64,000 nucleotides of DNA from Buchnera aphidicola str. Bp (Baizongia pistaciae) (GCF_000007725.1 NC_004545.1:496001-560000); one strand, 5' to 3'. Counted from the stretch's first letter, positions 9,190-22,656 are shown. A program made the numbers and translations. The notes: generated from the letters alone by a model not told the origin.

Positions 9190-10584
9190 TTACTGCAATG
9201 ATCTCCAAAAAGTGTTAAAACTAGTATCCTCTAATACTATGCCTAATTCCAATAATTCTTTGCGTATTCTATCAGCTCTAACCCAATCTTTAACTCGTCT
9301 AGCTTTATCTCGTTCATATATTAAACTATTTATTTTCCCTATGATACTATTATTACAATTAAAGTTATTCTGTAAAAAATATTCTGGATCTTTTAATAAA
9401 ATTCCTAAAATACTTCCTAATTGTCGTAATTTACTAGCTAACTGACTAGCCTTATTGCTATCTATTAATTTAAATTTATTTATTTCTTTAGATAACCTCA
9501 ATAATATTGACAAAGCCAATGGAGTGTTAAAATCACTATTCATAGCTTTATAAAAATCAGTTTTAAAATTATCAACAATATCAAGACCCTTTATGTCAAA
9601 ATCTACTCCACGTAAAGACAAATATAACTTTTTCAATAATTTACTCGAATTACTCAAATTTTTGTAACAAAAATACAAAGGGTGCCTATAATGAGTAGAC
9701 AATAAAAAAAATCGAATAATTTCTGAATCATATTGAGTTAATAAATCTCTTAATAACAAGGTATTATTCAATGATTTTGACATCTTTTCATTATTAATAA
9801 TCACTAATCCTGTATGCATCCAATGTTTTATAGAAAAATTACTATCAATACAAACCGATTGTGCTAACTCATTTTCATGATGGGGAAATAATAAGTCTAC
9901 ACCTCCCCCATGAATATCTATTTTATTTTTAAATGCAGATCTGCACATAGATGAACATTCAATGTGCCAACCAGGTCGTCCATTACCCCAAGGAGAATTC
10001 CAACCAACAAATATACTACTTTTCGAAGTTTTCCATAATGCAAAATCTGCAATATTTTTCTTAGTAGAATAATGTGAAATATTAATTTCTTTATTTAATA
10101 TTTTTGAAAATTGATTAGATAATGCACCATAATTTAAATAACTGCTTACAGAAAACATAATATCACCATTGCATGCTACATACGCATGCTTTTTATTTAA
10201 TAAAATAGAAATAAATTTAATAATATCACTAATATTTTCTGTAACACGAGGTTCACTATCTGGAGGCAAAATATTTAATGCAGAAAAATCATCCTTCATA
10301 TTAGAAATCATTCGATTAGATAAACTTATATAACTTTCATTATTTTTTAAAGATGCAGCAATAATTTTATCATCAATATCTGTAATATTGCGAACATATT
10401 TTAATGCATATCCTAGGGAACGTAAATAACGTACTACTACATCAAAAAATATGAATGTTCTACCATGACCAATATGACAAAAATCATAAGCTGTAATGCC
10501 GCACACGTACATATTAATTGTTTTTTTTTTATCTACTTCTAACTGTTCTTGTAATCGCGTGTAAGAATTAAAAATTTTTAACAT
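9190..10584 (-). CDS. cysS: Cysteinyl-tRNA synthetase
   Basis: Class I synthetase that charges tRNA-Cys. Starting at the ATG at 10584 (MLKIFNSYTR) gives 464 aa (E. coli 461); an in-frame ATG at 10599 would add five residues with no clear ribosome-binding site. HIGH is at 37-40 and KMSKS near 267; zinc ligands appear in YVCGI, HIECSSM and the HHENE motif. The coding strand carries a 10-A run (10530-10521) near the N-terminus that remains in frame. It converges on folD with 17 bp between stops. Confidence 0.96.
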   Translation of the reverse strand: MLKIFNSYTRLQEQLEVDKKKTINMYVCGITAYDFCHIGHGRTFIFFDVVVRYLRSLGYALKYVRNITDIDDKIIAASLKNNESYISLSNRMISNMKDDFSALNILPPDSEPRVTENISDIIKFISILLNKKHAYVACNGDIMFSVSSYLNYGALSNQFSKILNKEINISHYSTKKNIADFALWKTSKSSIFVGWNSPWGNGRPGWHIECSSMCRSAFKNKIDIHGGGVDLLFPHHENELAQSVCIDSNFSIKHWMHTGLVIINNEKMSKSLNNTLLLRDLLTQYDSEIIRFFLLSTHYRHPLYFCYKNLSNSSKLLKKLYLSLRGVDFDIKGLDIVDNFKTDFYKAMNSDFNTPLALSILLRLSKEINKFKLIDSNKASQLASKLRQLGSILGILLKDPEYFLQNNFNCNNSIIGKINSLIYERDKARRVKDWVRADRIRKELLELGIVLEDTSFNTFWRSLQ

Positions 10585-10599
10585 AGTATTAAATTTCAT

Positions 10600-11001
10600 A
10601 AAAGAAAAAAGATTATTACTATATAATATGATAAAATTTTATATAAATGCAAAAATATATATAAAAAACTATTACAATTAAAATTAACATAAAAAAACAA
10701 AACACATGATCCTAAACTATTATGGCTAGAGGTATTATTTTTATCTAACCTAACTGCACTAAACTCTAACAACTTATAATAATTTCTACACAATTATGTA
10801 TTCTTAATATTCAACCTAAAATTTTTAATATTATAATGAAAAATAATTAAATTTTTAATTTTTAAAATTTATCAAAAAAATAAATTTTTATCTTATTACA
10901 AAAAAACTAACAAAATTAATTCCTAAAAATAAAATATTTAAAAAAAACTCTTATTAAACAAATACGACAATTTTCTATATAAATTCAAAATAGGAATAAA
11001 A
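10600..11001. other. Gene-free spacer cysS-ybeD
   Basis: About 400 bp without a gene I can support. A segment around 10700-10790 is less AT-rich than its surroundings and is open on the minus strand for 65 codons (10793-10596), but the translation resembles no family I recognise and the start lacks a ribosome-binding site. The rest is simple A/T sequence. It should hold the ybeD and cysS promoters. Confidence 0.5.
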
Positions 11002-11268
11002 ATGAGAAAAAATAAACTAGAAAAAATGTTAAAATTTCCTTGTTTATTTACATATAAAGTAATTGGATTAGCACAACCAGAACTTGTTGATAAAATAGTT
11101 AAAATAATTCAATGTAAATTACCTGGAGATTATGTTCCTCAAATAAAATCTAGCAATAAAGGAAATTATTTGTCTATCTCCATTACTATATGTGCTAATA
11201 CCTTTGAAGAAATAGAAAGTCTCTATTATGAATTAAGTAATATTAATATAGTTAGAATGGTCTTATAA
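11002..11268 (+). CDS. ybeD: UPF0250 family protein YbeD
   Basis: An 88-aa ACT-like protein, closely matching E. coli YbeD (87 aa) throughout: LEKMLKFPCLFTYKV, QPELVDKI, PGDYVPQIKSSNKGNY, and the C-terminal INIVRMVL. Its function is unknown. An AGGA ribosome-binding site precedes the ATG. In E. coli it sits by lipB/lipA and close to cspE; here the lip genes are not present and cspE is the next gene, converging. Confidence 0.94.
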   Translation: MRKNKLEKMLKFPCLFTYKVIGLAQPELVDKIVKIIQCKLPGDYVPQIKSSNKGNYLSISITICANTFEEIESLYYELSNINIVRMVL

Positions 11269-11321
11269 ATAAAAATGCACAAAAAAATAATCACTCCAAA
11301 CACCAGACAAAATATAAAAAT

Positions 11322-11353
11322 GTAATGCAGCTTTATTACTAGCGCTGCATTAC
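11322..11353. terminator. Bidirectional Rho-independent terminator ybeD / cspE
   Basis: A perfect 10-bp stem (GTAATGCAGC with GCTGCATTAC) closes a 12-nt loop. A/T runs follow in both directions, so it can stop transcripts from ybeD on the plus strand and cspE on the minus strand. Confidence 0.75.
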
Positions 11354-11388
11354 GACATTAAAATATTTTTAAAATAATTTTAATAAAA

Positions 11389-11598
11389 TTATAAACTAAT
11401 CACATTAGCCGCTGATGGCCCTTTTGCTCCTTCGGTAATTTCGAATTCAACACTTTGACCTTCTGATAAAGTCTTAAATCCGTTGCTTTGGATAGCTGAA
11501 AAATGAACAAAAACATCTTTGCTTCCATCTTCAGGAGTAATGAAACCAAACCCTTTAGATTCATTAAACCATTTTACATTACCTTTAATCTTGGACAT
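11389..11598 (-). CDS. cspE: Cold-shock-like RNA-binding protein CspE
   Basis: A 69-aa single cold-shock domain with RNP1 KGFGFITP and RNP2 VFVHFSAI. The N-terminus [16 protein letters not shown] and C-terminus [10 protein letters not shown] match E. coli CspE more closely than CspC. It acts as an RNA chaperone and antiterminator in the cytoplasm. GAAGG lies 8-9 nt before the ATG. About 250 bp upstream are gene-free and probably hold the promoter and a long leader, typical of csp genes, but I cannot identify a cold box. Confidence 0.95.
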
Positions 11599-11856
11599 CT
11601 ATATTACCTTCACATGAAAAAATATACACTAAACTTTAAATTACAAGTTAGTACAACGAATTGTAGATTATTTTATTTATAACTAATCTATGTTAAATTA
11701 TTATAAATAAATACTATATAAACTAAAAGATAGATTAACACGTAAATTATCTGTTAGCTAGTATCTATTCTATAAATTCTAAATTTTTCGTAAAAAAAAT
11801 AAAATTTTTTATAGAATTTACTTTTTTAAATAAATAAAGCTTTTATCAATACAAAA

Positions 11857-11885
11857 AAAAATCCGAATTTAGATTTCGGATTTTT
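11857..11885 (-). terminator. rRNA operon terminator
   Basis: An 11-bp stem AAAAATCCGAA/TTCGGATTTTT with a 7-nt loop lies directly after the 5S gene on the minus strand, followed by a T run. This is the Rho-independent end of the tRNA-Glu-23S-5S transcript. Confidence 0.85.
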
Positions 11886-11886
11886 G

Positions 11887-12007
11887 AAACCTGGTAATGT
11901 CCTACTCTCACACAGGGATACCCTGCACTACCATCGGCGTTGAAATGTTTCACTTCTGAGTTCGGCATGGTTTCAGGTGGTACCATAACACTATTTTTAC
12001 CAGGTTT
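11887..12007 (-). rRNA. rrf: 5S ribosomal RNA
   Basis: About 121 nt on the minus strand, bounded by the complementary ends AAACCTGGTA/TACCAGGTTT. The core CCATGCCGAACTCAGAAGTGAAAC and CGCCGATGGTAGT are conserved with E. coli 5S. It is the last gene of the rrl-rrf transcript, about 100 bp after 23S. Confidence 0.97.
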
Positions 12008-12104
12008 AATATTCTTAAAAAATGTAAATAATAAATGTTTAAGAAAATATATCGGATTGCAAGAATATTTTATTTAAATTTTATTTAAACACCTCTGGTG
12101 TTGT

Positions 12105-15028
<2,924 letters not shown>

Positions 15029-15187
15029 CTACAACCCACAGATGTTTATTGTAAAATTTAATATAATCTTCTTGATTCCGAATTTTTAAAGAACATAACT
15101 CAAACTTAACTATTGCTAAAACTAATAAAGAATAACATATTCAATGAACATAGTATACAAATAAATTAAATTATTTTATTAATCACT

Positions 15188-15260
15188 TGTCCCCTAGGGG
15201 ATTTGAACCCCTGTTATCGCCGTGAAAGGGCGATGTCCTAGTCCTCTAGACGAAGGGGAC
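15188..15260 (-). tRNA. gltT: tRNA-Glu (anticodon UUC)
   Basis: A 73-nt cloverleaf on the minus strand: acceptor GTCCCCT/AGGGGAC, anticodon loop CTTTCAC giving TTC, T arm AGGGGTTCAAATCCCCT, no encoded CCA. It matches E. coli tRNA-Glu almost base for base outside the D loop. It is the first gene of the 23S-5S unit, a relic of the 16S-tRNA-23S-5S spacer arrangement. The gene symbol is by analogy. Confidence 0.96.
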
Positions 15261-15321
15261 CTTATAAAAAAATACTTATAATTTATTTAAAAATGAACTA
15301 AATATATCATTCTACATTTCT

Positions 15322-15349
15322 ATGTTACATAATGAAAAAAAAGAGTCAA
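15322..15349 (-). promoter_or_regulatory. Candidate promoter for tRNA-Glu-23S-5S
   Basis: On the minus strand TTGACT (15349-15344) is separated by 16 bp from TAACAT (15327-15322), about 62 bp upstream of tRNA-Glu. The -35 is near consensus, the -10 only fair. It is the best sigma-70-like site between aroE and the tRNA, where a strong promoter is expected since 16S is not upstream. Confidence 0.45.
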
Positions 15350-15464
15350 GTTTTTTTTTAAATTTTTAAATTAAATATTACAACCTCGTAAAAAACACTT
15401 AGAAGTTATAGTTATATTAATTAAATCATATCTCTGAATATCCTATTATGTATATTAAAACGTT

Positions 15465-16313
15465 TTAAAGCATATAAAACTGTCTATTCAACTTACAAAT
15501 TATAGAATTTGTTTCCGGTAAAATACCATACCATAAATAAAATGAGTGTGCTGCTTGACTCACCAACATACCAATACCATTAGAAACACATATTGCACCA
15601 TTTTTTATACACCATAATAAAAATTCAGTATACTTGTGTTTTATAGAATAATTTATATCATAACAATAAACATCTTTATGTATTAAAGATTTAATGGTAC
15701 TCAAATTACTATTTTGACATATATTTATTGTTGTAGCATTAATAATTAAATTAAAAGAATAATTAGATGCAAATTTTTCTTTAAAAATAGAAATAGAACC
15801 TACATTTTTAAAATCTTCAACTAGTTGAAGAGCTCTTGTTATTGTTCTATTTAAAACAACAATACTACAACCATATGATAACAATGAAAATATTATACCT
15901 CGAGCTGCACCTCCCGCACCAATTAATAAAACACGATTAAACTTTGACTTTATAAATTTTATTCTTTTTAAGTCATGTAAAACTCCTATTCCATCAGTGT
16001 TGTCTCCTAAAATTTTATTATTATGTAATTTTTTAAAAGTGTTCACAGCACGAGACATTTTAGCTCTTATTGTCAAATTATTAGATATTACATATGCATT
16101 TTCTTTAAATGGAACAGTAATATTAGCACCTTTACCTTTATTTAGAAAAAAATTCAAAACATAACTATTAAATTCTTTAAACGGAACTAACCGTGCACTA
16201 TATTCATAAACAATTCCAGTTTGTTTTGAAAACAAACTATGAATATATGGTGATTGAGTATGATTAATAGGATTTCCAAACACACAAAACTGATCTATAC
16301 AATGTTTAACCAT
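15465..16313 (-). CDS. aroE: Shikimate dehydrogenase
   Basis: NADP-dependent reduction of dehydroshikimate to shikimate, fourth step towards chorismate. Substrate-site residues are visible in NPINHTQSP (14-22), ITVPFK with catalytic Lys70 and GDNTDG with Asp107; the nucleotide loop is GAGGAA (132-137). At 282 aa it is slightly longer than E. coli (272) because of an N-terminal extension MVKHCIDQ. Its start overlaps the end of tsaC by 8 bp, as in a coupled operon. With aroB and aroK in this window it supports aromatic amino-acid supply to the host. Confidence 0.96.
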   Translation of the reverse strand: MVKHCIDQFCVFGNPINHTQSPYIHSLFSKQTGIVYEYSARLVPFKEFNSYVLNFFLNKGKGANITVPFKENAYVISNNLTIRAKMSRAVNTFKKLHNNKILGDNTDGIGVLHDLKRIKFIKSKFNRVLLIGAGGAARGIIFSLLSYGCSIVVLNRTITRALQLVEDFKNVGSISIFKEKFASNYSFNLIINATTINICQNSNLSTIKSLIHKDVYCYDINYSIKHKYTEFLLWCIKNGAICVSNGIGMLVSQAAHSFYLWYGILPETNSIICKLNRQFYML

Positions 16314-16866
16314 GTCTAATTAAACTTCCATTTATTATATTTAAAATTTTAGATGGATTTTTCCTGGTACCTAATGGTCCACATAAAATAGGAACAGTAG
16401 TACCAAACTGTTTTAAAAATTCTTCATACGTTCTACACGGATTTCTTCCAGAAATATTAGCACTAGTAGATATTATAGCCTTACCGAACGCACTACACAA
16501 TTTATTAATACCATTATGAGCGCTAATACGAATTCCTAAAAAATTAGACCTTCCAGTTAACCAATCAGGCACAAAAGATTTGGCTGGTAACAAATAAGTA
16601 ATAGTATCAGGCCAACTACTATATAAAATTTTTTTATGATAAATAGAAAGTTTACTTTCAGAAATATAAGATCTAATCTGATTAAAATGCGATGCAACTA
16701 ATATAAATCCCTTATTCAATTTTCGCTTTTTTAATTTTAATAACACTTTTACTGCGTCTATACTTTCAGGATTACAACCTAATCCTAATACCGATTCAGT
16801 TGGGTAAGCTATAACTAAATTTTTTCGTAATCTATCAACACATTCAGATAATGAAAGAATATTCAC
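16306..16866 (-). CDS. tsaC: Threonylcarbamoyl-AMP synthase (t6A tRNA modification)
   Basis: The YrdC/Sua5-family enzyme makes threonylcarbamoyl-AMP from Thr, bicarbonate and ATP for t6A37 on ANN-reading tRNAs. The 186-aa length fits E. coli TsaC (190). Family segments include AYPTESVLGLGCNPES, LKKRKLNKGFILVAS, the PDTITYLLPA strand, LGIRISAH and ISTSANISG. It is upstream of and overlaps aroE, as in E. coli, and is divergent from def. Confidence 0.94.
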   Translation of the reverse strand: MNILSLSECVDRLRKNLVIAYPTESVLGLGCNPESIDAVKVLLKLKKRKLNKGFILVASHFNQIRSYISESKLSIYHKKILYSSWPDTITYLLPAKSFVPDWLTGRSNFLGIRISAHNGINKLCSAFGKAIISTSANISGRNPCRTYEEFLKQFGTTVPILCGPLGTRKNPSKILNIINGSLIRHG

Positions 16867-17038
16867 TAATCTTAAACCCCTTATGTTAAATTTTACTTTA
16901 CTTTAGAATTTTAATAAAATGTCTAAATAAAATTTAAAAAATAATGATAAAATAATTAAAAATGAGAATTTTAATTACTAATTATATAAAACTATTCTAT
17001 AATAGAATAAAAACTAAATTTAAAATTTTAAAATTACT

Positions 17039-17521
17039 ATGTCAGTGCTAAAAATACTCAAATATCCCGATGACCGTCTACGCATAATTGCTAAACCAAT
17101 TTCAAAAATAGATACAAAAATACACAACATCATAATTAATATGTTTGATACTATGTATTATGAAAATGGAATTGGATTAGCAGCAACTCAAGTAAATATT
17201 CCTCTTCAAATTATAGTCATAGATAAAATTGAAGAATTAAACCATCCTCTCGTTCTTATTAATCCCAAAATTACTAAAAGAAGCGGATTAACTAGTATTC
17301 AAGAAGGGTGTTTGTCAATACCAAATTATCAAGCAGAAATATCTAGATCAAAAAAAATAACAGTTACAGCTTTAAATTATTTTGGAAAACGCATTAAACT
17401 AAAAACAAGTTCTACTTTATCTATTTGTATTCAACACGAAATAGATCACCTCATAGGTAAACTATTAATAGATTATCTTTCTAATTTAACAAATTTAAAA
17501 TTATTAAAAAAAAATAAATAA
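17039..17521 (+). CDS. def: Peptide deformylase
   Basis: Removes the formyl group from N-terminal fMet. The three metal-site motifs are intact: GIGLAATQ (44-51), EGCLS (89-93, metal ligand Cys91) and HEIDH (133-137). 160 aa against 169 in E. coli; the C-terminal helix is shorter. Its stop is one base from the fmt start, so the two form a coupled def-fmt operon, coding for opposite ends of the formylation cycle. Confidence 0.96.
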
Positions 17522-17522
17522 T

Positions 17523-18494
17523 ATGATTCTTAACACTCTAAATTCACTTAAAATTGTCTTTGCAGGCACTGATAAATTTTCAAAAGATCATTTAAAAATT
17601 CTTGTTACTAACACTACACACAAAATTTTAGGAGTCATTACTAAACCAGATCAACCTCTCGGAAGAGGAAAACAAATTACTTCATCATTAACAAAAAAAC
17701 TAGCTAAAAAATTAAAAATACCTGTTTTTCAACCAACAGCACTAAATACTAGTACATTTTATAATCAAATATATAACCTTAATGCAGACATTATAATAGT
17801 TGTTTCATACGGAAAAATTATCCCTCAACTTATACTGAATATTTTTCCATTAGGAGGTATTAATGTTCATACATCTTTGTTGCCAAGATGGAGAGGTCCT
17901 TCCCCAATACAATCCGCATTACTAAACGGAGATAAATTAACAGGAATCACAATCATAAAAATGAATAATAATATTGATACAGGAGATATAATTTATTCAT
18001 CATCTTGTATCATTAATAAATCAGATACTAGCGTAACTCTTCAAAACAAGCTAAAAATATTAAGTTGCCAAGGATTAATTCAAGTACTTAAAAATTTTAA
18101 AAGTTCATACTTCCCAATCCGTCAAAGCAATTTAGCAACCTATTCAAACAAAATCAATAAAGAAGATGCGAAACTAATATGGTTAAAAAGTGCTATCCAA
18201 TTAGAAAGATCAATTAGAGCATACAATCCCTGGCCAATTTGCTATTTTAAAATTAACAATCAATTATCAATAAAAGTATGGTCAGCTAATGTTATTATTC
18301 ACTTTAATCAACACAAATACCAAATTGGAGAAATAATTTTAATAAACAAACATGGAATGCAAATTAAAACTAGTAAAAATATTCTCAACATAACGACTGT
18401 ACAACTTCCTGGAAAAAAAATTATGCATGCCAACAATTTATGCAATTCTAAAAATAAATGGTGTATACCTGGAACAAAACTGACCAATACGTAA
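17523..18494 (+). CDS. fmt: Methionyl-tRNA formyltransferase
   Basis: Transfers formyl from 10-formyl-THF (made by FolD) to initiator Met-tRNA. Conserved motifs: IVFAGT, the KPDQPLGRGK loop that contacts tRNA, INVHTSLLPRWRG with the catalytic His, and NIDTGDI. C-terminal domain motifs (IRAYNPWP, VWSANV, PGKK) are present. 323 aa, with a 7-residue N-terminal extension over E. coli (315). The rsmB and trkA genes that follow in E. coli are gone. Confidence 0.96.
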   Translation: MILNTLNSLKIVFAGTDKFSKDHLKILVTNTTHKILGVITKPDQPLGRGKQITSSLTKKLAKKLKIPVFQPTALNTSTFYNQIYNLNADIIIVVSYGKIIPQLILNIFPLGGINVHTSLLPRWRGPSPIQSALLNGDKLTGITIIKMNNNIDTGDIIYSSSCIINKSDTSVTLQNKLKILSCQGLIQVLKNFKSSYFPIRQSNLATYSNKINKEDAKLIWLKSAIQLERSIRAYNPWPICYFKINNQLSIKVWSANVIIHFNQHKYQIGEIILINKHGMQIKTSKNILNITTVQLPGKKIMHANNLCNSKNKWCIPGTKLTNT

Positions 18495-19757
18495 ACATAA
18501 TTAAACTAATATCAAAAAATTTATAGTTTAATAAAAATTTTTTTGAAATAAAATTTTATCTTATTATTACAAATTTATTAATTTGTTTTTTAACAAACAA
18601 TTTTAAAAAAAACAATACTATATTAATATTTAAATACCATTAAACATAACTTGTACAATAATTTTAATTACTAAAATAAAATACCCTATTTATACCTAAA
18701 TTTTTAGTTAACATAACCAAAATATTTGTTTTATCACAATTAGTTACAAATATAAAAACACCTATTTAATCTAACTGCTCTTAAATGTATAATTATTAAT
18801 TTTTAACATCCCAAAAAATTATATTCTATAAATTTTTTGACAACTCATTAATTTTTATTACATATATAATTCTATTAATTTTATTACGTATTTTTTAAAA
18901 TATTTTATAACTTCATCATTAAAACTTATATTTAATACATAAATCAACATAAATAACAATATTTTTAAAATAAATGACTAAAATATACAAATCAATATAT
19001 TGATTTTATAATAATAATTCAGAAATAATTATTTCAACCAATACACTTTAATCATTTAACTACAAAACTAATATAACAATTATGTTATAATACAGTTTCT
19101 TCTATAGTTTTTAGAATTTCACTAAAAACTCAAAAAAACAGTAATTTCATATACAAAAAATCATTCTAGCGAAACAACATAACTTAAACACAACGCATTC
19201 ATTACTATAAAAAAATAAACAAAAACTGTTTTTGCTTTATGTAATGAAATTCTGATAATACTTTTTGGAACATTAAAAATAAATAAGAAATTTAAAAAGA
19301 ATTATATTCATCTCCCTAAAATAAGTTACTATTATTATTTAAGTTAAACTATTTCAACTTCTTAAAACATTTTCAGAATAAATAATTATATCCAAATACA
19401 TAACACATAAACTATATTTGTTTTTTAACCTAAACAAATAATTTTAAAAATCATCTCAATTTCAATTACTTCAATATCTTTATTTTTATTACTAAACATT
19501 TAACTAAAATACCTTTTACACAACTTTAATCTAAAACAGAAATTTTTATAACATATATCATATACTCATTAACACATTAATTTATAAATAAACTACTTTA
19601 CATATTTTACTAAACCCTATTAATTTCAATTTATAACTCGCCATCTTAACAAACAACGTTTTATTTATTGTATTAATGCAATACATTAAAATTAATAACT
19701 ACCTTTAAAAAATAATATTTTACTCAAATTGAATACAAAGATAATAAATAAATGATT
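18495..19757. other. Large gene-free spacer fmt-rplQ (1.26 kb)
   Basis: No open frame of note on either strand and no RNA fold I recognise; very AT-rich. In E. coli this interval holds rsmB, trkA, mscL and others, so it is plausibly their eroded remains, but I cannot recognise any homologous peptide. A promoter-like TATAAT occurs near 19085 without a convincing -35. Confidence 0.6.
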
Positions 19758-20147
19758 TTATTTTTTATACACTAATTCTTTTTTATTTTTTACTCGATTT
19801 ATCAATTGAATATATGCCATAGGTGCTTGATCACCAGATCGAAATCCACATCTTAAAATCCGAGTATATCCACCGAATTGACCTAAAAAATGTGGACCTA
19901 AATCTCTAAATAACTTAAAAACTATTTTATTATCACGAATTCTAGAAAAAACCAAACGACGATTAGCAACAGAATCTATTTTCGCACAAGTAATTAAAGG
20001 TTCTGCGACACGTCGAAGTTCTTTTGCTTTAGATACAGTAGTTTTTATCATTTCATAACGAAACAATGAACAAACCATATTTTTTAACATAGCTTTAACA
20101 TGAGTAGCACTTTTGTTAAACCTACGTCCAATTTTTCTATGCCTCAT
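19758..20147 (-). CDS. rplQ: 50S ribosomal protein L17
   Basis: 129 aa (E. coli 127), starting [13 protein letters not shown] with the conserved [10 protein letters not shown] and [11 protein letters not shown] segments. L17 lies near the polypeptide exit tunnel. It is the last gene of the fused ribosomal cluster, 51 bp after rpoA, as in the E. coli alpha operon. No hairpin terminator is visible downstream. Confidence 0.97.
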   Translation of the reverse strand: MRHRKIGRRFNKSATHVKAMLKNMVCSLFRYEMIKTTVSKAKELRRVAEPLITCAKIDSVANRRLVFSRIRDNKIVFKLFRDLGPHFLGQFGGYTRILRCGFRSGDQAPMAYIQLINRVKNKKELVYKK

Positions 20148-20198
20148 AATTAGAAATACTCCATATAAGTAAAGAAAGTTTATAAATTAAATAACAAA

Positions 20199-21194
20199 TT
20201 AATTGTCTAAAATATTATCAGGAGGCCAATTTTCTAAATTCATACCTAAAGATAAATTTTTTGCTGCTAATACATCTTTAATTTCAGTTAAAGATTTTTT
20301 TCCTAAATTAGGTGTTCTTAACAATTCCACTTCCGTTTTTTGAACTAAATCACCAATATAATGAATCATTTCAGCCTTTAAACAATTAGCAGATCTTACA
20401 GTTAATTCTAAATCATCTACCGGTCGGAGTAAAATAGGATCAAATTCTGGTTTTTCTTCTTTAATTTCAGGCTCTCTAATATCTCTTAAATAAACAAACG
20501 ACTCTAGTTGATTAGACAATATAGTAGCAGCTCTACGAATTGCTTCTTCTGGATCCAAAGTTCCATTAGTTTCCATTTCAATAACTAATTTATCTAAATC
20601 TGTTCTCTTTTCTACACGTGCAGCTTCCACTTTATATATCATGCGCTCTACAGGACTATAACAAGCATCTACTAATAGCTTTCCTACATAATTTTCTTTA
20701 TTATCACTAATTACATTTGTCCTCGAAATAACCGGAACATAACCTCGACCGCATTGAACCTTAATTCGCATAGATATAGATGCATTTTTACATGTAAGAG
20801 TACAAATAATATGATCTAAATTAATTATTTCTACATCATTTCCATGATTAATGTCAGCTGCAGTTACAACTCCTATACCTGTCTTCACTAACGTTAAATA
20901 TACTTGATCTTTTCCATATACTCGTATCGCTAATCCCTTTAAATTTAACAAAATTTCAATAATATCTTCTTGTACACCTTCTTTAGTACTATACTCATGA
21001 AGAATTCCATCAATCTCTACTTCAGTAACTGCAAATCCAGGCATTGAAGATAACAAAATGCGACGTAAAGCATTTCCAAGCGTGTGTCCAAAACCTCGTT
21101 CTAATGGCTCAAGAGTAATTTTTACATGTGTCATACTAATTTGTTCGATATTTACTAATCGTGGTATTAAAAACTCAGTAACAGAACTCTGCAT
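20199..21194 (-). CDS. rpoA: RNA polymerase alpha subunit
   Basis: 331 aa (E. coli 329). The N-terminal assembly domain (about 1-235; [23 protein letters not shown]) and the C-terminal DNA/UP-element-binding domain (about 250-325; [33 protein letters not shown]) are both intact. Alpha dimers nucleate polymerase assembly. The complete C-terminal domain implies that promoter contacts remain possible despite the loss of most regulators. Confidence 0.98.
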   Translation of the reverse strand: MQSSVTEFLIPRLVNIEQISMTHVKITLEPLERGFGHTLGNALRRILLSSMPGFAVTEVEIDGILHEYSTKEGVQEDIIEILLNLKGLAIRVYGKDQVYLTLVKTGIGVVTAADINHGNDVEIINLDHIICTLTCKNASISMRIKVQCGRGYVPVISRTNVISDNKENYVGKLLVDACYSPVERMIYKVEAARVEKRTDLDKLVIEMETNGTLDPEEAIRRAATILSNQLESFVYLRDIREPEIKEEKPEFDPILLRPVDDLELTVRSANCLKAEMIHYIGDLVQKTEVELLRTPNLGKKSLTEIKDVLAAKNLSLGMNLENWPPDNILDN

Positions 21195-21222
21195 TATTAT
21201 TCCTCAAAATAATTTTTACCTT

Positions 21223-21843
21223 TTACTTCGAATAAAGCTCAATAATTAAATACTCATTGATTTCTGCAGATAAATCAGAACGCTCAGGAACTCTTTTATA
21301 TATTCCTTGCATCTTGTTAAAATCTACTTCTATCCAAATTGGAGTTTCGCGTTGTTCTGACAATTCTAACGCAGCTTTAATTCGAGATTGTAATTTAGAA
21401 TTTTTATGAATGCTAATTACATCTCCAGGGGAAACCTGATATGAAGGAATATTGACCGTACAATTATTAACTAATATAGATTTATGACTAACTAATTGAC
21501 GTGCTTCAGCACGAGTAGAACCAAAACCTATTCTATAGGTGACATTATCTAAACGATTTTCTAAAAGAAATAATAAATTCTCTCCAGTATTTCCTTTTAA
21601 TCTAGACGCATGTTTATAATAATTTCGGAATTGAGCTTCTAAAATACCATATAATCTACGAACCTTTTGTTTTTCTCTTAACTGCACACCATAATCAGAT
21701 AATCGTTGTCTTTTAGAACCATGTTGACCAGGAAACTGATCAAATTTACATTTAGAATCAATTGCACGTATACCTGATTTAAAAAATAAATCAGTGTTTT
21801 CCCTACGACATAATTTTAATTTTGGACCTAAATATTTTGCCAT
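21223..21843 (-). CDS. rpsD: 30S ribosomal protein S4
   Basis: 206 aa, same as E. coli, beginning [16 protein letters not shown] with the S4 RNA-binding domain ([27 protein letters not shown]). A primary 16S-binding assembly protein; in E. coli it also represses the alpha operon by binding its leader. It lies between rpsK and rpoA. Confidence 0.98.
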   Translation of the reverse strand: MAKYLGPKLKLCRRENTDLFFKSGIRAIDSKCKFDQFPGQHGSKRQRLSDYGVQLREKQKVRRLYGILEAQFRNYYKHASRLKGNTGENLLFLLENRLDNVTYRIGFGSTRAEARQLVSHKSILVNNCTVNIPSYQVSPGDVISIHKNSKLQSRIKAALELSEQRETPIWIEVDFNKMQGIYKRVPERSDLSAEINEYLIIELYSK

Positions 21844-21891
21844 TTTAAACTCTTTTGAATTATTTAATTAAACTTATTTATTAAAACTAAA

Positions 21892-22281
21892 CTAAACCCT
21901 ACGCTTTTTAGGAGAACGACAACCATTATGAGGAATAGGAGTCACATCAGTAATATTAATGATACGAAATCCAATAGTGTTTAAAGTTCTAATACTAGAT
22001 TCTCGACCAGGTCCTGGACCTTTAACCATTACTTCTAAATTTTTTATACCATAACTTTTCACAATATCTGCACAACGCTCAACAGCAACTTGAGCAGCAA
22101 ATGGAGTAGATTTTCTAGATCCTCGAAATCCAGATCCTCCTGAAGTAGCCCATCCTAAAACATTTCCTTTTTTATCACTAATAGAAATTATAGTATTATT
22201 AAATGATGCATGAATATGTGCAATACCATCTAAAATTTGTTTTTTAACACGTTTTTTTACACGAATTAGTTCTTTTACCAT
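21892..22281 (-). CDS. rpsK: 30S ribosomal protein S11
   Basis: 129 aa (E. coli 129). Typical S11 segments: [44 protein letters not shown] and the basic tail [13 protein letters not shown]. It shapes the platform of the small subunit near the mRNA exit. It is 18 bp after rpsM. Confidence 0.98.
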   Translation of the reverse strand: MVKELIRVKKRVKKQILDGIAHIHASFNNTIISISDKKGNVLGWATSGGSGFRGSRKSTPFAAQVAVERCADIVKSYGIKNLEVMVKGPGPGRESSIRTLNTIGFRIINITDVTPIPHNGCRSPKKRRV

Positions 22282-22299
22282 ATTATTTTACCTTTGTGA

Positions 22300-22656
22300 T
22301 TATTTTTTCATTAACTTACGCGGGCCTTTTCTAGTTCTAGCATTTGTTTTAGTCCTTTGACCACGAACTGGAAGTTTTTTTCGATGACGAGAACCGCGAT
22401 AACAATTAAGATCTTGTAAACGTTTGATACTCAGCGTTACTTCACGACGTAAATCTCCTTCAACTACAAATTTCAATACTTCACATCTCAATAGTTCTAA
22501 CTGATCTTTAGTTAAATCTAAAATTTTTATACTTTCACTAATATTTGTTCGTAAACAAATTAATTTAGACCTAGTTTTACCAATTCCATATACATCCATT
22601 AAAGCAACCACAACATGTTTATGATTAGCAATGTTAATACCTGCAATACGAGCCAC
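22300..22656 (-). CDS. rpsM: 30S ribosomal protein S13
   Basis: 118 aa (E. coli 118), [14 protein letters not shown] with the central YGIGKTRSK and a basic tail [14 protein letters not shown]. It contacts P-site tRNA and the 50S subunit in the head. The start codon is GTG, preceded by AGGGG. The 142-bp gap upstream to rpmJ is where the E. coli alpha-operon leader bound by S4 would be; I cannot see a clear pseudoknot. Confidence 0.97.
   Translation of the reverse strand: MARIAGINIANHKHVVVALMDVYGIGKTRSKLICLRTNISESIKILDLTKDQLELLRCEVLKFVVEGDLRREVTLSIKRLQDLNCYRGSRHRKKLPVRGQRTKTNARTRKGPRKLMKK

Noticed and set aside
10596-10793. 65-codon frame upstream of cysS
   Set aside because: No family resemblance, no ribosome-binding site, hydrophobic low-complexity end; kept only as a compositional oddity.
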